Positions 19,553-28,596 of a stretch of 64,000 nt of DNA are shown piece by piece. Positions within the stretch are counted from its first letter, which is position 1; the number at the start of each line of letters is the position of its first letter. This DNA comes from Parietichytrium sp. I65-24A (Eukaryota > Sar > Bigyra > Thraustochytrida > Thraustochytriidae): positions 1,054,001 to 1,118,000 of the forward strand of contig BLSF01000001.1 of assembly GCA_012862575.1 (NCBI GenBank), in the 5' to 3' direction. The notes beneath the pieces are model-generated. The model was given only the letters and a program-made list of their open reading frames with translations. It was not told the origin of the DNA and made no database searches. Made by a program: the position numbers and the translations under genes.

Positions 19553-20639
19553 TTAAAAGAGGTATGTCTGGGCAAAGTATTCCTCCGGGGTGACGACATA
19601 CTGTGCGTTGTCCGCTTCGATCTCATGCTTGCACTCCTCCGCAAAGCCACCCGGGAACTTGTGGGCGCTGCACCTTGACGACGACACGAACAGGTTGGCC
19701 AGATACTGGCTGAGGTAGATCGCGTCAGGGTCGTGCGGGATTGCAGAAGGAATGTGGAACTCGAAGTTTGTCTTCTCAGGGTGAAACTGCACACCGTAGA
19801 CGGGCCTGTCCAAATCGTCAAGCAAGAGTCAGCAGAACATAAACGAACAAAGCCATTCAAAAAACTTACATGGTCTTTCCCTCGACTGCTGCTACAAATG
19901 CCTTGCCCTTCCTGTCGACATAGGTGGCAACGTTGGTGAAGAACCCAGAGAGCTTTTCATTTTCCGCGAAGATTTCTGGTGTGATCCCGCCTTGGTGAGC
20001 ATTGAACGTGATTGGCTCGGACTGAAGCTTTGCGCTGAAGCTGCTCGAAAGCCCGCCAAAGAGCTGACTATTCTTAGTGTTGGAGTTGAAGGTCACAGGG
20101 GTCGGGTAGTTTTCGGCATCGAACTTGCCACTTGCTTCAAGAACAGTGACATTTCCACCGGCAGCAAGGATGTTCAACAGTTCAAATCCAAGGCATGTCC
20201 CCCAGATAGGAAAGTGGTCTCCCTTAGCGTTCGCCTCCATAGCCCAGTTCCAAAGTTTTGCGGCCGTGTCGTACAGCGGCTTACCAGGGCGCAGGTCGTT
20301 ATCTCCGCCAGGAAAGAGCAGGCCATTCAGCGACGAGAACAAGTGCCAAAGTTCATCGTCGCTGGCAGTGTATCTCACGGGGACCACGCGCGCTCCAGCC
20401 AACTCCAAATACTTGACATACGACGCCGCAATGTACTCCTTGTCAGGCATCAGCTCGTTTGGCTGAGTAAGAATGCCGATCATTGGCCTGTCGTTCACCA
20501 GCTTGCACGTGCGTGCAGCCGGCCCTTCCTCCAGGGCTTCCGAGCCTCGCAGCATCATGCCTTCTACTTGCGGCGCTCCATTGCACGCGCCCCAAAGGCT
20601 CGCCATCGCCGCCGCAAACACACCGTGGAGTTTCACCAT
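19553..20639 (-). CDS. GGH: Gamma-glutamyl hydrolase, copy 1 (two exons)
   Basis: It cleaves gamma-glutamyl tails from folate polyglutamates in the vacuole/lysosome or outside the cell. Exon 1 is 20639-19870 and exon 2 is 19805-19553. The intron 19806-19869 (64 bp, GTAAGT...GGACAG) splits an ATG codon, giving 340 residues. A signal peptide lies at the start (MVKLHGVFAAAMASLWGACN). The class I glutamine-amidotransferase-like fold shows RPMIGILTQP, the nucleophile Cys149 in WGTCLGFELLN, and the catalytic His265 in YGVQFHPEK, which is encoded only by exon 2. Exon 1 without splicing would give a protein lacking the histidine. A close paralogue lies 1.3 kb away on the same strand. Confidence 0.93.
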
Positions 20640-21954
20640 CTTGCCTTCGACACCTGTCCTCGATTCCGCTCCCTCGCTTCGTTCGGGGTCTGCCCTCTTT
20701 CCGTCTTGTCTCGGAGGCTCCGAGTTCGTTGCCTACTTGAAACTACTTTGTACTCTTCCCAGCTTTCGGATTAGGAAACCGCTAACTTGGAGTATCCTTT
20801 TCACCTCGAAAGATCTATGACATTGAGATCGACCAGGATCGACCCCGAGCTATGTGTCTTGCATCATTCTCATAAATGAACAATCTCTCTTCCTTTCTTT
20901 CTTTCTTCACGCGCTCTCACTCGCACTCCGCCGATGTGCAAGTCTTCGTCGTTCGCGAGATGGACGTGGGCGATCGTGCAGTCCAGTCCGCCACATGGCG
21001 ACTTGGGAGCCTTTGAAGCCTGGGAGCGTGTGCATCGATGCATATGTGCTTGAGTGGCCAGAGAAGCTGAGATGGTTATGAGGATGGTCCCGATAAGATA
21101 CACAGCTGTGTGTTCATCGGGGGACGGCAGGGACGACGGCGCTAATGGTAAGCCTGAGCTGCAACTGATCAACCGATCAAACCAAGTAAACAAGGTCGAA
21201 GGTTGAAGGAAGAGAGAGAGCCAAGATACTTGTATTTTGTGTTTGGTGGCAAGGTTTGGTTTTGAAAACATGGACAAACAAACGTGACGCCTGCAAGGCC
21301 AGCGAGGCAAAAGCGAGAGTGGAGACAGTGGCAGTGCTCGTATCATTCGATCGATGCTTGCAGTCGAATGTCAATCTACGGTCGGCAAAATTCGCAGAAT
21401 CCCCCAAGTTTGCTCTCTTGAAAAGTCTTGAATGTTCGTACTAAAGTGCGCCTCCTTTCCATGCTACTCTGTCAACTTTCGAACCCAGCGAAGGGCAAGT
21501 GGGAATAGGCGAAGAGGCAGAGACGGAGAAATGAGAGTGGAAAACAGGACAGGAAGGAACCTCCCGCAGCGAACACTTCATGAAACATGGCTGTATCGCA
21601 CTGAGTTGATGTGTGCATGTTTGATGCGCAGAACGAACCGGTTGTGAAAACTAGTACTGGTTCGTCTGAATGCATTCACGAGGATTATGAGAAGACAAAT
21701 TTTGGATTCTCACATGCCTTCTGCAACCCCACACGAACCTGATGTGATCTGCCACAGCCGACATTTGGCCAACCTGCTCATATCAGCGTCAAGGCGTAGA
21801 GCCCTATTTCTTTAAATCCAACGCTTGGTTGCGGTCCTCGGCAAGGGTGTGCAGCGGAAAGATTGCTTGAAAGGAAAATAAATTGATTCATAAGATATAG
21901 GCGTATTCATTTCGTGAAAAAAGCCTCCGGAACGTCCACAAAAAGGCCCCTCCC
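20640..21954. other. Spacer between the two gamma-glutamyl hydrolase genes
   Basis: 1.3 kb holding the promoter of copy 1 and the 3' end of copy 2. It contains one minus-strand open frame described separately (20870-21346). I see no leftover of a duplication junction and no mobile element. Confidence 0.4.
20870..21346 (-). CDS. Doubtful small ORF between the hydrolase copies
   Basis: A 158-codon frame starting with an ATG. Its second half looks protein-like: a short hydrophobic helix (AVYLIGTILITISASLATQ), then CGGLDCTIAHVHLANDEDLH and a basic tail. The first half is of poor composition, so if real it is probably spliced with an unknown first exon. There is no recognisable family. Confidence 0.2.
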   Translation of the reverse strand: MIRALPLSPLSLLPRWPCRRHVCLSMFSKPNLATKHKIQVSWLSLFLQPSTLFTWFDRLISCSSGLPLAPSSLPSPDEHTAVYLIGTILITISASLATQAHMHRCTRSQASKAPKSPCGGLDCTIAHVHLANDEDLHIGGVRVRAREERKKGREIVHL

Positions 21955-23044
21955 TCAAAACAAGTACATCTCGCCAAAGTATTCGGAAGGCTGGACTCGG
22001 TATTCCTTGTTGTCCGCCTCGATGACTCGCTTGCACTCTTCCGCAAAGCCTCCAGGGAACTTGTGGGTGCTGCACCTTGCCGATGACACGAAAACATCGG
22101 CGAGGTACTGGCTGAGCAGAATTGCATCGGGTTCGTGAGGAAAATTCGAGGGCGTGAACCACTCGAAGTTAGCTTTCTCCGGGTGAAACTGCACGCCGTA
22201 GACGGGCCTGTCGTATCGTATCATAATGGTCAGCGTCATTTCGCCTGCTCCGCTCAAATTTTGTTGTTGGCACTTACTTGGTTCTTCCTTCAACTGCTGC
22301 CACGAAAGGCTTGCCGTCCTTATCGACGGAAGTCGCGACATTGGTAAAGAACTCAGAGAGCTGTTCATTCTCCGCAAAAAGGTCTGGCGAGATCCCATGT
22401 TTGTGGGCATTAAACGTGATTGGCTCGGACCGAAGTTTTGTATCAAGGTCACCTGGGAGGTCTCCCAAAAGTCCACCCTGCAGGGTATTGGAGTTGAATA
22501 CGAGAGGTGCTGAGTAGTCTTCAGCATTGAATGCGCCGCTTGCCTCAACAATAGTGCTGTTTCCGCCAGCAGCAAGGATGTTCACAAGCTCAAAGCCAAG
22601 GCACGTTCCCCAGATCGGGAAATGGTCCCCTTTTTCGTTCGCTGCCATGCTCAAACTCCAAAGCTTGGAGGCCGCGTCGTATAGTGGTGTGCCGGGGAGA
22701 AGATCATTTCCTCCGCCTGGGAAGAGTATTCCGTTGAGCGAATTGAACAAGTACACTAGCTCTTCTTCGCTGGCAGTGCATCTCACGGGAACCACTCTGG
22801 CTCCGGCCGACTCCAGGTACTTGACATAGGAAGCCGCAATGTACTCTTGGTTGTCGAGCGACTGGTTCGGCTGGGTAAGGATGCCGATCATTGGCCGGTC
22901 ATTCACTTGCTCGCAAACTTGCGGAGATAAGTTTTGCTCCAAACCTCTCAGCAGATGATTCCTCAGCTGTGCTCCATCGCTGGCACCCAGCAGGCTGGTA
23001 AGCGCCAGCACCATAAGCACGCCCTCTACTTTCACCATCACCAT
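21955..23044 (-). CDS. GGH: Gamma-glutamyl hydrolase, copy 2 (two exons)
   Basis: Paralogue of the upstream-numbered copy, with the same activity expected. Exon 1 is 23044-22278 and exon 2 is 22207-21955. The intron 22208-22277 (70 bp, GTAAGT...CGACAG) interrupts the coding sequence at the same place and phase as in copy 1, giving 339 residues. The signal peptide is MVMVKVEGVLMVLALTSLLG. The nucleophile is Cys148 (WGTCLGFELVN) and the catalytic histidine is His264 (YGVQFHPEKAN). The two copies share long blocks (CxxVNDRPMIGILTQPN, FVSSxRCSxHKFPGGFAEEC) but differ at the N-terminus, the 200-225 loop and between exons, so the duplication is old enough for clear divergence yet both look intact. 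Confidence 0.93.
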
Positions 23045-23889
23045 GTTGTCGTCTCACGTCTTGCCCTTCGTTTTCGTATTTCGATTGTCTTTGTTGCTGC
23101 GTTCGGGGTTTGCTGCTCTTTTCACTTCTGACCGTAGATGTTACTCTTTTAATCCGATCCAGAGTTGTTATAATTTATTCTCTAGACTAGCGACTGCACA
23201 ATGTATTCGGAACAGATGCTGCCGAGAAGCTGAGCTGATTCTTGCAAGAACTCTGTGAACACGACAAAGGCCGCCAGCATTACAGGTCTCGATGTGCGAT
23301 TACGACGTTCTTTGCTTCACTCCGTTCCCCATTCAATTCCATCCATCATCCTGCGAATCAGCCTTTTCCCCCTCGTTAACTGCGAGCACATTTCGACGCG
23401 AGAGCCTGACAGCGGATCGCAAAAGCTATCGGCCTCGCACCAACTCGACTCCTTTGAAAGTAGAAACTTTAGAAGCTTTTGGCACTTGGCTCAGCCAGAC
23501 TCGGTGTGGCGCGATCAAACGATCTTTATCGTGCCACACAGTGCATGTTCATGTGAATGAATAGTACTCCGGTTACCTTTACATACCTATGCATACTTTT
23601 CTTTTCTCCTGAATCGCAAGATCCTCCTACCGCGCGCTCGGGCCCCTAGCTTTCAGGGCTGAAAGCTGTCCCACAGTTACTGAATTCTTTTCGTGCCATG
23701 TCCCAATGTTCCCGTGTTTCAACAATGTTCCAAATGTTTCTTTCAATTGAAGTCAAGAGAGAAAGAATGGAAAAGAATCTCGTAAACCAACTGTGCTGTT
23801 CTCTCTCGCTTGGAGTGATTGATTGATTAGTTGGTTGGTTGATTGATTGATCGATGAATTGATGCCCATGCAGCATCATTTCCTGCCTT

Positions 23890-23990
23890 GGCCATCCCAT
23901 GGACATCTCGGTGCCACGGTCATCCCACGGTCATCCCACGGCAATCTCAAGGCCATCCCACGGTCATCCCACGGTCATTCCATGGCATCC
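23890..23990. repeat. Imperfect 11-bp repeat array (CGGTCATCCCA)n
   Basis: Several perfect and several drifted copies of CGGTCATCCCA (variants with GCCATCCCA and GGTCATTCCA) over about 100 bp. It appears to be a minisatellite and no function is evident. Confidence 0.8.
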
Positions 23991-24479
23991 TTGGTCACAC
24001 GAGTGCAGAATATAGTCATGGCGATCTGTAGAATGAGTCAGAGAGGTCAGACCTTTGTTTGTTTTATTTTACATTACAAAAGAAAAGATGAAAAGATTTT
24101 ACATGCTGATCTCGTGTGAAGCAATGGAATCCCAGTCATTCGAGTTTGCTGTCCTGCTGTCCAATGAAAGTTGGGAAGCATGGCGGGTGACTTTCCGTGA
24201 ACATGTTCATCAAAGAGCGAAGAATCAGTGCTCAGAGTTGAGCGAGAAGAATGAAACGCCAACAGAATTCAGAAGCCATGGTTGATTCAGGAGTTTGCAG
24301 ATCACGGCACAACGATTTTGGCAGCGAGATTCTGTTGCGTTCTGTTCTTCGCGCGCTCGTAGATCTCTCTCGTGCATGCCCCCTCGCTCCCACCGTGACT
24401 CGCAACCTTGACCAAGACATGGCGCTCTCTTCGATAACAATGGGAAAACAAACACTGCTCGAAACAAGACCAGTCGCAA

Positions 24480-24912
24480 CGCAACGCAACGCAACGCAAA
24501 GCAAGGCTCCGACGACGACACATTCCCCTTCTTCCACGCGCGATCATCGCCCGCATGGCAAGCACGGCAAGCACATCAACACCCATACATACATGTATAC
24601 ATACACATACACACACATACACCTTCCTCTCTCCATGCCAACCTTCGCGCACAACCCTCCCCTTCACTCCGTCCCGCCAAACCAACAACCCAACAAACAA
24701 ACAAACAAACAAACAAACAAACCATCGAATCAAATCCGCACTCAACCCGCACTCGCGCACCACCCACCCACCCACCCACCCGTCGAGAGCACAACCTCCC
24801 CATCCCCATCCCCAACCATCTCAGCCACCACACGGACAACGAGCGAGCGAGCGAGCGAGCGAGACAGATAGACAGACAGACAAATAGACAGACAGAGAGA
24901 GAGAGAGAGCGA
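24480..24912. repeat. Cluster of six microsatellites upstream of hydrolase-like gene
   Basis: In order: (GCAAC)n at about 24475-24500, (CATA)n-like repeats at about 24588-24620, (CAAA)n at 24691-24722, (CCCA)n at about 24760-24782, (GAGC)n at about 24840-24862, then (ACAG)n and (AG)n ending at about 24909. All are on the sense side of the gene starting at 24925. Confidence 0.85.
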
Positions 24913-24924
24913 CGGGCAGGCGGC

Positions 24925-26274
24925 ATGCGCGCCCGCGCGTGGGCGGCTGCGTTGCTCGCGTTGTGCGCGTTGCTTCTTTGGCGGTCGCGGGCATTGTCTC
25001 TGGCATGGTCGCTGCGAGCGTCGGCGGTGCTGGCGCGCTTGCGCGCTGCCGCGCGTGTCCTCGTGCTGCGCGTGGCCGGCGCGCGAGGGTCCGCGGCGCG
25101 CGCTGCGGACACCCGGCGCGCTGCGCGCGCGCGGACGATCACGTTCGGGGACTCGGGGTCGGCATCGGGGACAGGGAGCGCAGCGTCCTCGCACGCGAGC
25201 GCGCTGAACGTTCTGAGGATGCCCGCGGGACTGAACAGAAGGCTGCTCGCATGGGTCGAGGACACCGTGCCGGCGCCGGGGGCCGCGCGGGGAGTGCGCT
25301 TCGAGGACAGGGCTGCGAGGACGTCGGGGACCTTGGACGCACCGATGAACGTGATGGACGGCACGGAAGCGACGATGCTGATGCCCTTGCGCGAGGACGT
25401 GCGCGACGGAGCTGGCGAGGACAGTGCGGACGAGCAGCGCGGACCCATGATGCGCGTGCGCTGGTATGAGCGCGAGGCCGAGCAGAGAGCGGAGTACGAG
25501 ATGAGTAATGTGGAGGAGAAGGCGGTGGCGTTGGTGTTGCACGGAGGGCACTTTGTAATGCACAGCTGCGCGGAGCGAGACTACCACGAGTTCTGTCTTG
25601 CGCTGGCAGGCCGGACGCGCATGCGCGTGGCTTCCGCGGACTACCGTCTGGCTCCGGAGCACGCATTCCCGACGGCGGTGGAGGATGCGTATGAAGCGCT
25701 GTGCGCCGTCGCGGACGAGGCCGATGCAGCGGCAATGGTCATCGTTGGCTTCGGCAGCGGTGCCAGGATCGCCGCGGTGCTTAGCACGCTGGTGCGGGAC
25801 GGCCTGGCGCCGGACCTTGGGCCCGCGCCGTGCGTGCTGCCGCGAGTGGTGCATCAGGTGCTCGTGGAAGAGCCCGTGGACCCGGCGCTTGAAGCGCACC
25901 GAGAGTGGTTTTCCAGCGTGTACGCCGCCGATGAGCAGGACAGGAGGGCGCATGCGTGGCTTGCTGGCGCTCACGACATGCCGGCCACCACTGCAGTGGC
26001 CACCCGGGGGGGACCGGATTGGGCAGAGCTCGAGGCATATGCTGGACAGCTATCGCAGACGGGAATACCAACTTGGTTTGAGGTTGTCCAGCCGCTGCGT
26101 CAAGGCCGCGGCGCAGAATTTGTTGCCCTGGACCCACTCGTGCTTGAGAGGATCGTTCAAAATATACTTGGCTCCTTCGCACCCGGCGACGAGGAAGGTG
26201 ATGATTACTATGACGACGACGACTATGATGATGATGACGATGACGATGATGACTACGATGACAATGACTATTAA
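24925..26274 (+). CDS. Alpha/beta-hydrolase (HSL/esterase) homologue without standard nucleophile
   Basis: The product is 449 residues. An N-terminal hydrophobic, Arg-flanked helix (residues 5-30) probably anchors it. Residues 195-415 resemble the hormone-sensitive-lipase/carboxylesterase family: LVLHGGHFVMH (oxyanion HGGG altered to HGGH) and ASADYRLAPEHAFPTAVEDA. The nucleophile elbow, GDSAGG in the family, reads GFGSGA at 275-280, so glycine sits where serine should be. No clear catalytic His motif is visible near the end. The C-terminus is an Asp/Tyr run from about residue 422. The first two thirds of the gene are much more GC-rich (many GCG/CGC runs) than its surroundings. It is probably a catalytically dead relative or one using the neighbouring Ser278. 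Its role is unknown. Confidence 0.75.
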   Translation: MRARAWAAALLALCALLLWRSRALSLAWSLRASAVLARLRAAARVLVLRVAGARGSAARAADTRRAARARTITFGDSGSASGTGSAASSHASALNVLRMPAGLNRRLLAWVEDTVPAPGAARGVRFEDRAARTSGTLDAPMNVMDGTEATMLMPLREDVRDGAGEDSADEQRGPMMRVRWYEREAEQRAEYEMSNVEEKAVALVLHGGHFVMHSCAERDYHEFCLALAGRTRMRVASADYRLAPEHAFPTAVEDAYEALCAVADEADAAAMVIVGFGSGARIAAVLSTLVRDGLAPDLGPAPCVLPRVVHQVLVEEPVDPALEAHREWFSSVYAADEQDRRAHAWLAGAHDMPATTAVATRGGPDWAELEAYAGQLSQTGIPTWFEVVQPLRQGRGAEFVALDPLVLERIVQNILGSFAPGDEEGDDYYDDDDYDDDDDDDDDYDDNDY

Positions 26275-26790
26275 GCTGGCTGGTTACCGAGGAGGTCAAT
26301 CAGAGGGGGGGCGGGGAACAAGTAATTCAGCGTGCGTCTCAAGTCTGTGCTTGTATCTGTGTCTGCGCCTGTGATGTCGCGTGGTATTTCGTTTTCACTG
26401 CTGTACATTATATTGTAAAACTTTTCTTTTCCTATGTCAAATTTTAGGAGCAGTGAGAACAAGAAATAAACGAAATTGTATTCTTTTGTTCCTTTACAAT
26501 CAGAGAATTTGTCTTCACGAGACAGCAAGAGAATTTGTCTTCACACGAGACAGCACGGGCCCTCTAGCTAGCTAGCTATAGATCATTGAGGCTCGGGGGG
26601 CTCGCTCTATACCTTGTTGCATGGTTTTTGAAAGCAAATAAAACTTTGAAGAAGCAGACTCTATATATATGTAATGAAAAGAGAGAGTCTAAACACAGGT
26701 GAGTGTAGTAGTGTACACAACAAGCCTCCCGCAACAGTAAGTTTCACATCACACCGGAGTTACACCAATTGCACCCCAGCACAACTAGGT
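26275..26790. other. Convergent 3' spacer
   Basis: Tail-to-tail spacer. It contains a direct repeat of AGAGAATTTGTCTTCAC at about 26504-26543 and a CTAGCTAGCTAGCTATAG run near 26564-26581. No gene is seen. Confidence 0.4.
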
Positions 26791-28596
26791 TCAATCCCCT
26801 CCTTCCTCATCTTGCTCCGCATCCGATGGACCCCCCGTACCGCTTTGCGTAGAGGACGGAGAAGGAGTGTATCCTATGGAACCTGAAGGCGCTTGCAACT
26901 GCTGTAAGAGGGACTGAACGCTCATATTGAGGCTCGCGTTGTTTGGAGGCCCAATTGAGCTTCCGGGAAATGTTGCAGCATTGGGCATGGACGAAAAGCC
27001 CATCTGATTTGCAGCAAGCTTGCGAGCTACTTCGGCAGCAACTGCAATTTGTTGAGCTTGCGTCAGAGGGGGAACCGGAACGTTCCCAAGCATCGTGAAC
27101 GGGAGATTCTGATAGAGTCGCTGCTGGGGTTGCTGATGCTGTGGCAGGCTATGCCGGCCAGGCAGCCTTGCGTCCGCCTCAGATGGAATATACCGCAGGG
27201 GACGCGTCGCGCTGCCGTCATCGGGGTTGGATGGCTGGCGGCCAGATTCCTCCTCGGCTCTCCACGCCACCAAAGCGAGCGCTGCGGTCACCTCATCTGT
27301 TGGTGGCTGTGGTGGCAAATGTGGCGACATGGCCTTTTCTTCCACCTTAAAGTCCTCAGACACTGGCGATAGCCTCTCTCGACTCAAGCCGTGCAAGCCC
27401 TTGTTTTCAGGCTCCTCGTCTTCTTCCTTAATCACGCTCTTTTCACCTCCTGTGACCAAGGAACCAGCGTAAGAGGACTTTGGCAATGCATCCGAGGAAT
27501 AGAATCGGTGCTCCGCACGGGATCGCTCGACGCTGGACGATGGCTTTGACCAAAGCCCCTTTTGCTCGCTAACCGGTGGCATTGGAGCTGAACCTGGTAC
27601 TGCGACGCTAAGAGCGCGCATCTTGGACAGACGATTTTGTTGATGTCTTTCCAGACTTGACGTGCCAGAGTGGTCTATGGAGGCACACGGAGCGGATTTG
27701 GTCGAGAGAACGGAGGACATGCTAGTCACGCTGTCTATGCTTCCACTTGGCAGTCTGTTTGGGGTGAAAGTGAAGCTGGAGTCGCTTTCTTCGCCAGTGC
27801 CTACTGAGGCTATCGATCGCTTGCGTCGCTTTTTCGTGTTGTGGCTCGTGAGATGCCTCTTCAGCTCTGAATAACACGCAAAGCTCTTGTTGCACCAAGA
27901 TACAGTGCATGGAAATGGGCGAGTCTCCGAATGAATCCGAATGAGATGTAGACGGAGGTCTGTCTGTCTAACAAAAGACCTCTTACATCCTTCGAACGTA
28001 CAAACCCACGGTTTGGAAATCTCGTGGTGATTGCGAATGTGAAGTCTCAGGCCTTCCGCGGTTGCATAAGACTTCCCACAGTCGGGCTCTGTACAAACTA
28101 ACGAATTATATCTGGTGTGTGTCTTTTTGTGAGCGCGGAGGCTGCCAACGCTGGAGAACTGTTTCATGCACTCGTCGCACTGCAGCACTGATGACGCCTT
28201 TTGCGTCGGATGGCTGCTCACTTGATGCAATTGAAGCTCGGCAGCGGTGGAGAACACATCCTTGCACCCCACCGCTGCACATCGATATTTGTTTTGCAAT
28301 TGCTGCTTATTACGTTCTATCTTCTGCTGGATTGTTGCGAGGTCGAGGGTGTGAACTTGGCCACCACTTGGTCTTAAAGTCGCATCCTCATCATTCGAGG
28401 TCCCGCCACCGTAACCGGCAGCCGCAGAGTCTCCGTCCCCCGCGGCGAAGGAATTCGACGATGAGACAGGCGAAGCAGTATCAGAGTCCTCCTTCGGCCG
28501 TTTTGACCTTCGATTCCGAGGAGACCGAGATTTTTTCGATTTGCGAGTGGTCTTCTCAGAACTATACGCTCGGGAGTGGTCTCCGACACCATCCAT
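26791..28596 (-). CDS. C2H2 zinc-finger protein, five fingers
   Basis: The product is 601 residues and a probable nuclear DNA-binding regulator. A basic Ser/Arg/Lys N-terminus (TRKSKKSRSPRNRRSKRPKE) may act as a nuclear signal. Five consecutive C2H2 fingers lie at residues 104-252: YRCAAVGCKDVF..., LQCDECMKQFSSV..., LVCTEPDCGKSYA..., WVCTFEGCKRSFV... and FPCTVSWCNKSFA.... Four have the CX4C spacing typical of TFIIIA/ZAP-like tandem fingers. A basic KKRRKRS follows. The C-terminal 340 residues are Ser/Pro/Gln-rich and disordered, with a Gln/His patch (LPQHQQPQQRLYQ), as in activation or repression domains. The target is unknown. It is intronless. Confidence 0.88.
   Translation of the reverse strand: MDGVGDHSRAYSSEKTTRKSKKSRSPRNRRSKRPKEDSDTASPVSSSNSFAAGDGDSAAAGYGGGTSNDEDATLRPSGGQVHTLDLATIQQKIERNKQQLQNKYRCAAVGCKDVFSTAAELQLHQVSSHPTQKASSVLQCDECMKQFSSVGSLRAHKKTHTRYNSLVCTEPDCGKSYATAEGLRLHIRNHHEISKPWVCTFEGCKRSFVRQTDLRLHLIRIHSETRPFPCTVSWCNKSFACYSELKRHLTSHNTKKRRKRSIASVGTGEESDSSFTFTPNRLPSGSIDSVTSMSSVLSTKSAPCASIDHSGTSSLERHQQNRLSKMRALSVAVPGSAPMPPVSEQKGLWSKPSSSVERSRAEHRFYSSDALPKSSYAGSLVTGGEKSVIKEEDEEPENKGLHGLSRERLSPVSEDFKVEEKAMSPHLPPQPPTDEVTAALALVAWRAEEESGRQPSNPDDGSATRPLRYIPSEADARLPGRHSLPQHQQPQQRLYQNLPFTMLGNVPVPPLTQAQQIAVAAEVARKLAANQMGFSSMPNAATFPGSSIGPPNNASLNMSVQSLLQQLQAPSGSIGYTPSPSSTQSGTGGPSDAEQDEEGGD

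Larger units (their letters stand above)
23045..24924. other. Repeat-rich divergent promoter spacer
   Basis: 1.9 kb without a convincing gene. It carries an 11-bp repeat array at about 23890-23990 and a dense pile of microsatellites from 24480 to 24912 that ends 12 bp before the next ATG. Confidence 0.5.

Noticed and set aside
21955-22575. 206-codon minus frame running from inside exon 1 to the end of exon 2 of the second gamma-glutamyl hydrolase
   Set aside because: It crosses the intron in a different frame from exon 1. The spliced reading restores the known family sequence.
24576-25974. Long minus-strand frames (290 and 410 codons) opposite the hydrolase-like gene
   Set aside because: They are antisense shadows of GC-rich coding DNA, full of Arg/Ala/Pro/His, and run through microsatellites.
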